53,810 bases of DNA from Thermoguttaceae bacterium (GCA_017550965.1 JAFZNK010000190.1:1-53810), one strand, 5' to 3'; numbered from the stretch's first letter, positions 8,691 to 18,163 are shown. Notes: generated from the sequence alone by a model not told the origin. Program-made: numbers and translations.

Positions 8691-11600
8691 ATGTTTAAAA
8701 TTCGCTTATTGACGCTCGCTCTGATTTGTTTGTGGTCCGCGCCGGCTTTCGCCGACTACGGCGACTGGAAATTTGCCCCCGAAGAGTTTGAAACACGACT
8801 GTTTAACGACTGGCTTATGCAGGACTCGCCCGACGCGGAAGAACGAGCCGCGCTTTTTGCCGACAACTCGTTTGAAGAAGAACGGCGACTTGTCGAACGC
8901 GTTTTGAACGCGCTTGACTCCGACGCGTTAAACGCCAGACTTGCGGCGCTTGTCGACCAAAAAACGCCCGGCGATTCGCCGGAATGGCGCGAGCTTTACG
9001 CAGCCGCGTGTCGGGAACGACGCGCGGCGCGTCTGGGGTCGGCGATCGACGCGGCTCCGCAGTTCGTCTACACGAAGCACTACGTCATGGGCGCGAGTCA
9101 TTACGCGTACACCGAAGACGTCACGGACGAAGCGTATTTCGACACGAGTTGCAACCGTCAGCCGGGCGGTCAGTTGTGTTTGGCGACGTTTCAGCCGGAC
9201 GGGTCGATTGCTCACGAGGTTCTCGTCGAGACGCCCGACGGAACGATTCGCGATCCCGACGTTTCCTGGGACGGAACGAAGATCCTTTTCTCAATGCGCA
9301 GGAGCTTTGACAAAGACGATTTCCATCTCTACGAATACGACGTCAAGACGCGCGAAGTTCGTCAAATAACTTTTGGGCTTGGCGTCGCGGATATCGAACC
9401 GATCTATTTGCCAAACGGCGACTTGCTTTTTACGTCGACGCGTTGCGGACAGATTACCGACTGCTGGTGGACGGAAGTTTCGAATCTGTATACGTGCGAC
9501 GCGCAGGGACGTTTTTTACGTCGCGTGTCAGTCGATCAGGTTACGGTTAATTATCCGAAGCTTCTCGACGACGGACGCGTCGTTTACACGCGCTGGGACT
9601 ACAACGATCGCGGCCATATTTACGTTCAGCCTCTTTTCCAGATGAACGTCGACGGGACGGGACAGACGGAGTTTTACGGAAACAATTCATATTTTCCGAC
9701 GGTCGTTTTGCATCCTCGCGGGATACCCGGCTCCGACAAAGTCGTCGGCGTCCTGGGAGGACACCACGCTTATCAACAGGGAAAACTCGCGATTATCGAT
9801 CGTTCCAAGGGAACGCAGGGGAATTCCGGCGTCCAACTAATCGCGCCGATTAGGGAAACGGAAGACGTCAAAATTGACCGATACGGTCAGGAAGGGGAGT
9901 TGTTCCAGTATCCTTACGCGCTCGACGAAGAAACGTTTCTGGTCGCGTATCTTCCGGAAGGTTCGCAAGAGCGTTCTTATTCGATCCCGTTTGGCGTCTA
10001 CTGGTTTGACGTCGACGGCGCGCGCGAATTACTCGCGTTCGATCCCGCGATCAGTTGCGGTCAGCCCGTCGCTTTTGTCGAACGTGAGATTCCTCAAACG
10101 CGTCCGAGTCAGGTCGATTTGACGAAGAAGACCGGACAATATTACGTCCAGGACGTTTACGAAGGGCCGGGGCTTGAAGGAATCAAACGCGGAACGATTA
10201 AAGCGTTGCGCGTCGTCGCGTTGGAGTTCCGTTCGATCGGGTGCGGTTGGAACTGGCATTTCGGCGAGGCGGGCGACTCGATGGTTTCGACGCCTTGTTC
10301 GATCGGGGGAGGCACGTGGGACGTTAAACGCGTCCTGGGCGAAGTTCCCGTCGAAGAGGACGGTTCGGCATTCTTTGAAGTTCCAGCGCTTACGCCTGTC
10401 TATTTCCAATTGCTTGATCGCAACGGGGACGTCGTTCAGACGATGCGCAGCTGGTCGACCCTTCAGCCGGGCGAAACGTTTGGATGCGTCGGATGTCACG
10501 AGCCTAAAGGCGCGTCGATCGGCAACGTGGCGACGGCGAGCGGTTCGACGACGACGGCGTTGCGCAAAGGCGTCGCGACGTTGACGCCCGTTCTGTTTCC
10601 CGGCGAAGGTTCTATGAAAGAAGCGGGGTTCAGCTATTTGCGCGACGTCCAACCTATTTTGGACTCGTATTGCGTGTCGTGTCATTCCGGCGGAAAAGAC
10701 GCGGACGGAAACTTCAGACCGTTTTCGCTTATGGCCAACGACATGACTCCCCCCGACGAAGACGACGATTATTTGAAGATCGTTGAGGCGCAAAAACGCG
10801 TGTTTGCGGAATCTTACGTCAAATTGACGAATCGCGGAAATCATGAGAACGATTTTACGCGCTGGCTGGGAATTCAGGATCGTCCGTCGATGCTGCCGCC
10901 CTATTATTCCGGCGCGGCGACAAGCCCGATGATCGCGATGTTACGCGGCAGGGAGCAGATGGAAAAGGACGCGGATCTTCCTAATCGCCCAAAAGTTTCC
11001 GACGCGGCGTTTGAATGGCACAAGGACGTTAAGGTCGACGAGCGCTCGATGAAAACGCTCGCGATGTGGATCGATCTTCTCGTTCCGTATTGCGGAAATT
11101 ATCTTGAGGCGAACGCGTGGACGCGCGGCGAACGCGCCTGGTACGAATATTATACGGCGCAACGCGTTCGCAACGCGGAAATCGTCGCGGACGACGTCGC
11201 GAAGAAGATCGAAGCGGACGTTTCGGGCAAAGAGTTTTCGCTCGCCGATTTTCAACAATTTGACGCCGGAGGGCTTGACTATCGCGAACAGTTCGTTCAA
11301 ACGTGGCTTGAACGCAAAGCTCCGTCGCGTTGCGCTAAATCGGGCGCGGAAAACGTCTATCGCAATCTTGCGCTTAATCCCGACGATATTCAGGGCGACG
11401 CGGAAACGCTCGTCGAGTATCCGCACGCTCATGCGAACAGCGAATACGCCTATCTCGACAAAACGGCGGCGAAAAACGCAATCGACGGGAATCCGGAAAC
11501 GTCGTGGTCGCCTAATTTGCGAACCGACGCGAGATTGACCGTCGATTTTGGCGTCGAGATAGAGATTGACAAGGTCGTCGTTATGTTGAAGCCTTTCGAC

Positions 11601-11825
11601 ACGCCTTTCTTCGGCGGGGAGTTGGCTCCGATTCAGGCGCAATTAGAGTTTTCCGACGGTTCGACGGAAACGATCGCGCTTAAGCCGACGACGGAACCGC
11701 AGACTTTTTCGTTTGAGAAGCGCCGCGTCGCCTGGACGAGCCTCGTTAACGCGCGTTGTGAAAACGATTTGCCGGCGGCGTTTAGCGTCGCGGAATTTGA
11801 ACTTTGGGGAGTCGCCGCAGAGTAA
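8691..11825 (+). CDS. Secreted diheme protein, hydrazine-synthase-alpha-like propeller, copy 1
   Basis: 1044 residues from ATG 8691, chosen over TTG 8685 because AGGAAA lies at a proper distance and the signal peptide (IRLLTLALICLWSAPAFA-D) then starts cleanly. Residues about 130-450 carry TolB/PD40-like propeller blades (RDPDVSWDGTKILFSMR, IEPIYLPNGDLLFTSTRC). Two c-type heme motifs follow, CVGCH at 599-603 and CVSCH at 661-665. The last 120 or so residues (AIDGNPETSW..., ending EFELWGV) look like a discoidin/F5-8C jelly roll. The overall plan matches the planctomycete family with the hydrazine synthase alpha middle domain. That name is homology only: no beta or gamma subunit or other anammox gene is here. 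Probably periplasmic electron transfer or small-molecule redox; substrate unknown. A tandem paralogue follows. Confidence 0.85.
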   Translation: MFKIRLLTLALICLWSAPAFADYGDWKFAPEEFETRLFNDWLMQDSPDAEERAALFADNSFEEERRLVERVLNALDSDALNARLAALVDQKTPGDSPEWRELYAAACRERRAARLGSAIDAAPQFVYTKHYVMGASHYAYTEDVTDEAYFDTSCNRQPGGQLCLATFQPDGSIAHEVLVETPDGTIRDPDVSWDGTKILFSMRRSFDKDDFHLYEYDVKTREVRQITFGLGVADIEPIYLPNGDLLFTSTRCGQITDCWWTEVSNLYTCDAQGRFLRRVSVDQVTVNYPKLLDDGRVVYTRWDYNDRGHIYVQPLFQMNVDGTGQTEFYGNNSYFPTVVLHPRGIPGSDKVVGVLGGHHAYQQGKLAIIDRSKGTQGNSGVQLIAPIRETEDVKIDRYGQEGELFQYPYALDEETFLVAYLPEGSQERSYSIPFGVYWFDVDGARELLAFDPAISCGQPVAFVEREIPQTRPSQVDLTKKTGQYYVQDVYEGPGLEGIKRGTIKALRVVALEFRSIGCGWNWHFGEAGDSMVSTPCSIGGGTWDVKRVLGEVPVEEDGSAFFEVPALTPVYFQLLDRNGDVVQTMRSWSTLQPGETFGCVGCHEPKGASIGNVATASGSTTTALRKGVATLTPVLFPGEGSMKEAGFSYLRDVQPILDSYCVSCHSGGKDADGNFRPFSLMANDMTPPDEDDDYLKIVEAQKRVFAESYVKLTNRGNHENDFTRWLGIQDRPSMLPPYYSGAATSPMIAMLRGREQMEKDADLPNRPKVSDAAFEWHKDVKVDERSMKTLAMWIDLLVPYCGNYLEANAWTRGERAWYEYYTAQRVRNAEIVADDVAKKIEADVSGKEFSLADFQQFDAGGLDYREQFVQTWLERKAPSRCAKSGAENVYRNLALNPDDIQGDAETLVEYPHAHANSEYAYLDKTAAKNAIDGNPETSWSPNLRTDARLTVDFGVEIEIDKVVVMLKPFDTPFFGGELAPIQAQLEFSDGSTETIALKPTTEPQTFSFEKRRVAWTSLVNARCENDLPAAFSVAEFELWGVAAE

Positions 11826-11950
11826 TGGTTTTGCCACGTCCGGCTGTGTTTTGCCAAAGACGTCGACGCGTCTTGTAGTATCGCTCCTTTTGATTTAGAC
11901 TTCTTACGCCGTCGAAATGATGAAAAATAAGCCTTAAAGCATAAGGAGAT

Positions 11951-14900
11951 ATGAAAGTGAACTTAGCTTCGGTTCAAGACGCGACGTCGTCGATCGCGCG
12001 TTGCGCGGCGTTGGGGTTGGCGTTTTTCCTCCCGGCTCTTGCGGAAGGAAAAGTTAAAGACTGGTCGTTCGATCCCGAAGTGTTTCAAGCGCGACTTGAA
12101 GAAGATTGGCTTATGCAGGACGAGCCTAACGCGGAACGCCGCGCCGCTTTGTTTCAGAACAATTCGGACAATCGCGCGGAACAAGCGTTGATTGAACGCG
12201 CGTTAAGCGAGATTTCCGACCCGGACGTTTTTCGCGCGCGTTTGAAACAGTTGGCGCGCAAGCCCGGCGCCGATCCCTGTTGGCGCGAATTATATTGCGA
12301 CGCGTGCGTCAAACGTCGCGCCGTTCGACTTGCCGACGCTATTGAACATGCTCCGCAATTCGTTTATACGAAACACTATGTGATCGGCGCGAGTCATTAC
12401 GCGTACACCGACGACGCGACGGACGAAGACGTTCGAGACTACAGTTTCGACCGACGTCCCGGCGGTCAGCTTTGCCTGGCGACGTTCATGTCCGACGGTT
12501 CGATTAAAAACGAGGTTCTTGTCGAAACGACCGAGGGAACGATTCGCGATCCCGACGTTTCCTGGGACGGCAAGAGGATTCTTTTCTCGATGCGAACCGA
12601 CTTGAATTTCGACGATTATCACGTCTACGAATACGACGTCGACTCTAAAACGACGCGTCAAATTACTTTCGGCGCGGGCGTTTCCGATATCGAGCCGATC
12701 TATTTGCCCAACGGGGATTTGCTTTTTACGTCGACGCGCTGCGCGCAAATTACCGACTGTTCTTTTGCGGAAGTCGCCAATTTGTTTACGTGCGACGCGC
12801 AAGGACGTTTTTTGCGTCGCGTTTCCGTCGATCAGGTCTCGGTTAATTATCCGAAAGTTCTTGACGACGGACGCGTGATTTATACGCGTTGGGACTACAA
12901 CGATCGCGGACAACTCTTTCCGCAGCCGCTCTTTCAAATGAATCCCGACGGGACGGGACAGACGGAATTCTACGGAAACAACTCGTATTTTCCGACGTCG
13001 ATACTCCACGCGCGCGGAGTCCCCGGTAGCGACAAAGTCATGGCGATTGCGACGGGGCATCACGTTCATCAACACGGCAAGTTGATTGAGATCGACCGGA
13101 ATCTTGGTTCTCAGGAGAATTCCGGCGTGAAATTTATCGCGCCGATTCGCGAAGCGCCCGCCGTCAAGATCGACGTTTACGGACAAGACGGCGAGTTGTT
13201 TCAATATCCGTGTCCGCTCGACGAAGAGACGTTGTTATGCGCGTATCTTCCGGAAGGGGCGCGTTTTGAACCCGACATGGTTAAACGCGAATACTTTAAA
13301 CCGTTTGGAGTCTACTGGTTCGACGTCGACGGACGGCGCGAACTGTTGGCGTTCGATCCGCTTGTAAGTTCCGGTCAGCCGATTCCGCTGGTCGAACGCG
13401 AGGTTCCCCAAACGCGACCTTCGCAAGTCGATTATTCTCAGTCGACGGGCAAGTTCTACGTTCAAGACGTTTACGAAGGGCCGGGCCTGCTGGGAATCGA
13501 ACGCGGCGTTGTTAAGGAATTGCGCGTCGTGGCGCTCGAATTTCGTCCGGCGGGCGTTCGCGCCAACGAAAATCACGGCCCCGCCGGCGACGCGATGGTT
13601 TCCACGCCCGTTTCGGTTATGAACGGAACATGGGACGTTAAACGCGTTTTGGGAACCGTCCTCGTCGAAGAGGACGGCTCGGCGTATTTTGAAGTTCCGG
13701 CGCTCACGCCCGTATATTTCCAACTTTTGGATCAAAACGGCGACTGCGTTCAGACGATGCGCAGTTGGTCGACTCTTCAGCCGGGCGAAACGTTCGGATG
13801 CGTCGGGTGTCACGAACCCAAAGGGAGCGTAACGCAAAACGACGTCGCGGCGAGCGGATCGACGTCGATCGCTCTAAAGAAGGGCGTCGCCCAGCTGACG
13901 CCGGAACTGACGCCGGGACATGGGCGTTTTCAAGACGCGGGGTTCAGCTTTACACGCGACGTTCAGCCGATTTTGGACGCTCATTGCGTTCGCTGTCATA
14001 CGGGCGAAACGCGCGCCGACGGTTCGAAAGCTCCCTTTTCGTTGCGCGGCAATCTTGACGCGTCTCCCGTCGGTCAGGCGTATGTTCGGAAAGACGGAAG
14101 ATTTTACAGCGAAGCTTATTTGAATTTGACAAATTACGGAAAACACGATTCAAAATATGTCGATTGGCTTAACGTTCAGGAAGGCCCCGAACTTCTGGAA
14201 CCGTACAAGGCGGGCGCGGCTAAAAGCAAATTGATCAAGATGTTTCGCGACGAGGACGGAAACGTCGGCGGTCGGGACGAGAATCATCGCGACGTTCGAA
14301 TCGACGGCATGTCGCTGAGAACGCTCGCTATGTGGATCGATTTAGTCGTTCCGTATTGCGGAGATTACGTCGAACAGGCGAACTGGACGCGGGACGAACG
14401 CGCTAAATACGACTATTATCTTACAAAACGAATCGGCATGGAGACGATCGTCGCCAGAAATATGGAACTCAAACGGCTTGCGGACGAGTCGGGCGTTTTG
14501 CCGGACGCGGCCGATTTCGGCTGGACCGATTTCGGCGGAACGACCGACAAACGCATGTTCCTCGCCGGCTGGTTTGCGCGTCGAGTTCCGTCCGTCGCAA
14601 GACGAATTGGAAAGTGGAACGTCTACCGGAACCTTGCGCTCAATCCCAACGACGTTCAGGGGGACGCCGAAGAGGCGAAACTCTATCCGCACGCGACGTC
14701 CAACAGCGAGTACGCGTACCTTGACGAATTCGCCGCGAAAAACGTAATCGACGGTAAGACGGAGAATAAGGGACACGGCCCCGCGTTTCCGTCGTGGGGG
14801 CCTAATCTTCGGACCGATTTATGGCTGAACGTCGATTTTGGCTGCGAAGTGGAAATCGACAAAGCGGTGATTTATCTTCGCGCCGATTTTCCGCACGACG

Positions 14901-15097
14901 CCGCGTGGAAGAGCGCGAAGCTCGAATTTTCCGACGGGACGTTTATCAGAATCGACCTCAAAGAAACCTCGGAACCGCAAACGGTTACTTTTCCCAAACG
15001 ACGCGTTCGTAGCGTTAAGTTGACCGATTTTGAAACCGATTCGCCGGAAAGATGGCATGGGATTACGGAACTGGAGTTTTGGGGCGTTGCGATTTGA
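11951..15097 (+). CDS. Secreted diheme protein, hydrazine-synthase-alpha-like propeller, copy 2
   Basis: 1048 residues, collinear and highly similar to the preceding gene, so a tandem duplication. Signal peptide (ARCAALGLAFFLPALAEG), PD40-like blades, hemes CVGCH at 617-621 and CVRCH at 679-683 (the same 62-residue spacing as copy 1), and a discoidin-like C-terminus (VIDGKTENKG..., ending ELEFWGVAI). GGAG at 11945-11948 is too close to ATG 11951 but ideally placed for GTG 11957, so the true start may be the GTG two codons later. The spacer between copies is 125 bp with no terminator, so they are probably co-transcribed. The duplicates differ most in the stretch after the second heme motif, which may tune partner or substrate binding (inference). 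Confidence 0.85.
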   Translation: MKVNLASVQDATSSIARCAALGLAFFLPALAEGKVKDWSFDPEVFQARLEEDWLMQDEPNAERRAALFQNNSDNRAEQALIERALSEISDPDVFRARLKQLARKPGADPCWRELYCDACVKRRAVRLADAIEHAPQFVYTKHYVIGASHYAYTDDATDEDVRDYSFDRRPGGQLCLATFMSDGSIKNEVLVETTEGTIRDPDVSWDGKRILFSMRTDLNFDDYHVYEYDVDSKTTRQITFGAGVSDIEPIYLPNGDLLFTSTRCAQITDCSFAEVANLFTCDAQGRFLRRVSVDQVSVNYPKVLDDGRVIYTRWDYNDRGQLFPQPLFQMNPDGTGQTEFYGNNSYFPTSILHARGVPGSDKVMAIATGHHVHQHGKLIEIDRNLGSQENSGVKFIAPIREAPAVKIDVYGQDGELFQYPCPLDEETLLCAYLPEGARFEPDMVKREYFKPFGVYWFDVDGRRELLAFDPLVSSGQPIPLVEREVPQTRPSQVDYSQSTGKFYVQDVYEGPGLLGIERGVVKELRVVALEFRPAGVRANENHGPAGDAMVSTPVSVMNGTWDVKRVLGTVLVEEDGSAYFEVPALTPVYFQLLDQNGDCVQTMRSWSTLQPGETFGCVGCHEPKGSVTQNDVAASGSTSIALKKGVAQLTPELTPGHGRFQDAGFSFTRDVQPILDAHCVRCHTGETRADGSKAPFSLRGNLDASPVGQAYVRKDGRFYSEAYLNLTNYGKHDSKYVDWLNVQEGPELLEPYKAGAAKSKLIKMFRDEDGNVGGRDENHRDVRIDGMSLRTLAMWIDLVVPYCGDYVEQANWTRDERAKYDYYLTKRIGMETIVARNMELKRLADESGVLPDAADFGWTDFGGTTDKRMFLAGWFARRVPSVARRIGKWNVYRNLALNPNDVQGDAEEAKLYPHATSNSEYAYLDEFAAKNVIDGKTENKGHGPAFPSWGPNLRTDLWLNVDFGCEVEIDKAVIYLRADFPHDAAWKSAKLEFSDGTFIRIDLKETSEPQTVTFPKRRVRSVKLTDFETDSPERWHGITELEFWGVAI

Positions 15098-15148
15098 TTC
15101 CCATGTTTTTGCAGATCAAGACGACATCCTTTAAGGGCGTAGGCTTTC

Positions 15149-15176
15149 TTGGATAACGTTTTATTCAACATAAAGT
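15149..15176 (+). promoter_or_regulatory. Possible promoter of the LRR-AAA gene
   Basis: TTGGAT (15149-15154), a 16-bp spacer and TAAAGT (15171-15176), 16 bp before the ATG. Both boxes deviate from consensus and the spacing leaves only a very short leader. Confidence 0.3.
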
Positions 15177-15191
15177 GAATTAAGATAAACA

Positions 15192-17660
15192 ATGAATTCT
15201 AGTTCCAGCAGTTGCGAAATTAACAAACTCTCGAAAATGTTTATTAGACTATTAGATACGAGTATTAGAAAATATACTATTCCTTCCGGTTTGACAAGTA
15301 TTGGGGACAGAGCCTTCTTTGGTTGTTCCTCTTTGAAAACGCTAATTATTCCCGCTGGCGTAACAAGTATTGGGCACAGCGCTTTCTGTAAGTGTTCGTC
15401 TTTGGAATCAATAAAGATTCCCTCAAGTGTGGAATTTATAGGGATTGGTGCTTTCAGTGGCTGTTCTTCTCTGAAATCTATAGTCATTCCCGCCAATGTG
15501 GAAAAAATTGAAAGCTATGATTTCTTTGGGTGTTCTTCTCTGAGTATTGTTAAAGTAGCAGAGGACAATCCAACGCTTTGTTCGGTAGCAGGGGTTCTTT
15601 TTCACAAAAAACAGAGAAGGCTCATTTTTTATCCGAGTGGAAGAAATGATGAAGAGTATACTATTCCCGCTGGCGTGACAAGTATTGGACTCGATGCTTT
15701 CCAGGGTTGTTCCTCTTTGAAAACGCTGGTTATTCCTGCTAACGTGACGAGTATTGACGTTGGAAATTTCTATGATTCCTCTTTGACTGCAATTAAAGTT
15801 GCAGGGAATAATCCAGAGTTTTGTTCTGTCGGCGGAGTGCTTTTTCACAAAAAGACAAAAGAACTTATTGCATATCCAGTGGGAAGAAATGAAGAAGAGT
15901 ATACTATTCCCGCTGGCGTGACAAGCATTGGAGGCGCTTTCAGGCATTGTTCTTCTTTAAAAACGCTAGTTATTCCCGCTAGCGTGACAAATATTGGAGG
16001 CTACGCTTTCTACGGTTGTTCCTCTTTGGAAACGCTTGTTATTCCTTCTGGGGTGACAAGAATTGGAAACAACGCTTTCGATGGTTGTTCCTCTTTGAAA
16101 AAGCTTGTTATTCCTACTGGGGTGACAAGTATTGGAGACAGCGCATTCAGTCGCTGTTCTTCTTTAAAAACGCTAGTTATTCCCGCTAGTGTGACAAGTA
16201 TTGGAGACAGCGCCTTCAATGGTTGTTCCTCCTTGGAAACGCTTGTTATTCCGTTTGGGGTGACAAGTATTGGAAACAAAGCTTTCTTGGGCTGTTCCTC
16301 TTTGAAAACGTTAACTATTCCCGCTGGCGTAACAAGTATTGGAAACAACGCTTTCCGTGTTTGTTCCTCTTTGAAAACGCTAGTTATTCCTGTTGGCGTG
16401 ACAAACATTGGAGACGAAGCTTTCTGGGGTTGTTCTTCTTTGGAAACGTTAACTATTCCTGCTAGCGTGACAAGCATTGGAAACCAAGCTTTCGATGGCT
16501 GTTCCTCTTTGAAAACGCTTGTTATTCCTGCAAACGTGACAAGTATCGGATACCGCGCTTTCTGTTCATCATTAATTCTGTATGCTTCAAAAGGTTCTTA
16601 TGCAGAACAATATGCTCGAAAAAACGGAATCAAGTTGGCGCTAGATTTTACAAATGTTTCTGAACAAGATGGGGCGATTGTCAGAAAAGTATTGGATACG
16701 CTGAGAGACGATAGTAATCGGGGCAAATTCCACGAAAACGCGTTCGCACCTAGCGCTAACGGAGGGCTTGGTCCGCATGGATCACTCAAAAACGCAGAGA
16801 AAGACAATAGAGATAGTCGCCTTAAAAACTGCCTCAATGAATTATATTCGATGATCGGACTGGACTCGGTTAAAACAGAGGTTGGATCATTAGTTAATCT
16901 TATCAAAGTCAGAGAATTACGTGAAAGAAAAGGTATTAAGCAACCGCCGTTATCCTTACATCTGGTGTTTTCAGGAAATCCAGGCACAGGAAAAACGAGC
17001 GTGGCTCGTATTTTGGCAAAAATATACAAGGAGTTAGGCGTATTATCAAAAGGACATCTTGTTGAAGTAGACCGTTCGGGTTTGGTTGGAGGCTACCTGG
17101 GACAAACGCCTCTTAAAACTCAGGAAAGAATTGAAGAAGCCTTAGGCGGCGTATTATTTATTGACGAAGCATACTCGCTAGTAAAAGACTACCTGGGCGA
17201 AGACTATGGTCAAGAGGCGATCGACACATTGTTAAAAGCGATGGAAGACCACAGAGACGATTTGGTTGTAATCGTCGCTGGTTATGTTGATCTTATGGAA
17301 AAGTTTTTAGATTCTAATCCTGGCTTACGTTCTCGGTTCAACACATTTATAAAATTTGACGACTATACGGCAGACGAACTGTACCAAATCTTTTCATTTC
17401 TATGTCAGCAAAACGGTTTCTCTTATGGCGATGACTGCAAAGAATATTTAAACCGTCTTTTTACCGCCGTATATGCCATGAGAAACTCAAAATCTTTTGC
17501 CAACGGTAGAACTGTTAGAAATTATTTTGAAAAGGTAATCGCACAACAGGCAAACAGACTCGGTTCAAATGTTGGTAACATAGAAGATTCGATGTTGATG
17601 CAATTTACTTTAGACGATCTGAAAACAGCGACTCAAGCCTCATTCGGTAAAGAGAAATAA
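15192..17660 (+). CDS. BspA-type leucine-rich repeat / CbbX-like AAA+ ATPase fusion
   Basis: 822 residues. Residues about 30-480 hold about 16 tandem LRR_5 (BspA/TpLRR) repeats of 23 residues with the consensus GVTSIGxxAFxGCSSLKTLVIPA; repeats 4 and 6 carry the longer NNPxxxSVxGVLFHKK insertion usual in this repeat family. A linker of about 100 residues leads to an AAA+ domain of the CbbX/SpoVK/EccA type: Walker A GNPGTGKT 595-602, Walker B VLFIDEA 654-660, and the NPGLRSRF arginine-finger region 709-716. There is no signal peptide or membrane segment, so both halves should be cytoplasmic, unlike most BspA proteins, which are surface-exposed. Base composition is more AT-rich than the neighbours and lacks their GTCG-rich style, pointing to recent transfer. 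Function unknown; a recognition module driving a remodelling ATPase is inference. Confidence 0.88.
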   Translation: MNSSSSSCEINKLSKMFIRLLDTSIRKYTIPSGLTSIGDRAFFGCSSLKTLIIPAGVTSIGHSAFCKCSSLESIKIPSSVEFIGIGAFSGCSSLKSIVIPANVEKIESYDFFGCSSLSIVKVAEDNPTLCSVAGVLFHKKQRRLIFYPSGRNDEEYTIPAGVTSIGLDAFQGCSSLKTLVIPANVTSIDVGNFYDSSLTAIKVAGNNPEFCSVGGVLFHKKTKELIAYPVGRNEEEYTIPAGVTSIGGAFRHCSSLKTLVIPASVTNIGGYAFYGCSSLETLVIPSGVTRIGNNAFDGCSSLKKLVIPTGVTSIGDSAFSRCSSLKTLVIPASVTSIGDSAFNGCSSLETLVIPFGVTSIGNKAFLGCSSLKTLTIPAGVTSIGNNAFRVCSSLKTLVIPVGVTNIGDEAFWGCSSLETLTIPASVTSIGNQAFDGCSSLKTLVIPANVTSIGYRAFCSSLILYASKGSYAEQYARKNGIKLALDFTNVSEQDGAIVRKVLDTLRDDSNRGKFHENAFAPSANGGLGPHGSLKNAEKDNRDSRLKNCLNELYSMIGLDSVKTEVGSLVNLIKVRELRERKGIKQPPLSLHLVFSGNPGTGKTSVARILAKIYKELGVLSKGHLVEVDRSGLVGGYLGQTPLKTQERIEEALGGVLFIDEAYSLVKDYLGEDYGQEAIDTLLKAMEDHRDDLVVIVAGYVDLMEKFLDSNPGLRSRFNTFIKFDDYTADELYQIFSFLCQQNGFSYGDDCKEYLNRLFTAVYAMRNSKSFANGRTVRNYFEKVIAQQANRLGSNVGNIEDSMLMQFTLDDLKTATQASFGKEK
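15285..16580 (+). repeat. Tandem about 69-bp coding repeats (LRR_5 units)
   Basis: About 16 copies of a roughly 69-bp unit, with recurring DNA words such as GGTTGTTCCTC and ATTCCCGCT. Late units are nearly identical at DNA level, which suggests recent expansion or homogenisation by recombination. They are coding repeats, not a CRISPR array. Confidence 0.9.
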
Positions 17661-18163
17661 TGGCGTTCCCAACGTTCAAGGCAAAAGGAACGCCCGTCTC
17701 AAGACTGTTTTCCAATTAGAAACAAACAATGAATAATATGCCTTGAAAACAGTTCAAAACTTGCGTTTCCAAACATTATTGTGCCTTCAACAGTTTGTGT
17801 ATAACAATGTTAGGAGCCAATACTCAATTTATTTGTCCGTTGTTCGTTTGGTTCGACGTCCGTTGTTAGTTTTAGTGTTGATCGAAGAAGCCTTTTGTTT
17901 GCTTTGTGTAACAATTGCCAAACAAAGAATAACGATGATCGACTGACTATTGTTAATCGAGTCGACGTCCGTTGTTCATGTTCTTTCGACAAAAAAGACG
18001 TCCGTTATTGGAGTTCTTTTCCTGCCCGCTTGCGGAACGAGTTTTCCCTCGGTATACTTCTACTGTAGTCTCGTCTGAACGCGTTGCGTTCGGAAGAACA
18101 TTTTTAAAAATAATCGCCCGACACGCGTCGGGCTTTTCACTTATCCTATAAAAAGGAACGACA
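17661..18163. other. AT-rich gap behind the LRR-AAA gene with inverted and direct repeats
   Basis: About 500 bp with no convincing gene. It has a perfect 8-bp hairpin just past the stop (17662-17669 GGCGTTCC with 17687-17694 GGAACGCC, no T-run). A 9-bp inverted repeat ACTGTTTTC/GAAAACAGT lies at 17704-17712 and 17745-17753. Four direct copies of GTCCGTT(G/A)TT occur at about 17835, 17858, 17967 and 18000, three of them preceded by GAC. An open frame at 17743-17946 has no recognisable product. Composition resembles the LRR-AAA gene more than the flanks, so the gap may be part of the same insertion. Confidence 0.5.
18116..18137 (+). terminator. Hairpin with T-run upstream of the transglutaminase-like gene
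   Basis: GCCCGA (18116-18121) pairs with TCGGGC (18128-18133), followed by TTTT. It lies only about 25 bp before the next start codon, so it could end upstream transcription or act as an attenuator for the gene behind it. Confidence 0.6.

Noticed and set aside
12290..13204. Long minus-strand open frame opposite the second diheme protein (similar ones at 10029-10844 and 20041-20817)
   Set aside because: Shadows of well supported plus-strand genes; translations have no recognisable features.
8691..15097. Anammox hydrazine synthase
   Set aside because: Only the alpha-like middle-domain architecture is present; no beta/gamma subunits, hydrazine dehydrogenase or related genes, and such proteins occur widely in non-anammox planctomycetes.
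15423..16477. Minus-strand open frames of 174 and 155 codons in the LRR region
   Set aside because: Periodic antisense reading of the LRR repeats.
15285..16580. Possible CRISPR array in the repetitive stretch
   Set aside because: Repeats are 69 bp, contiguous, in frame and translate to BspA-type LRR units; there are no unique spacers and no cas genes.
17743..17946. 67-codon open frame after the LRR-AAA gene
   Set aside because: No ribosome site or known motif; overlaps an inverted repeat and the direct repeats.
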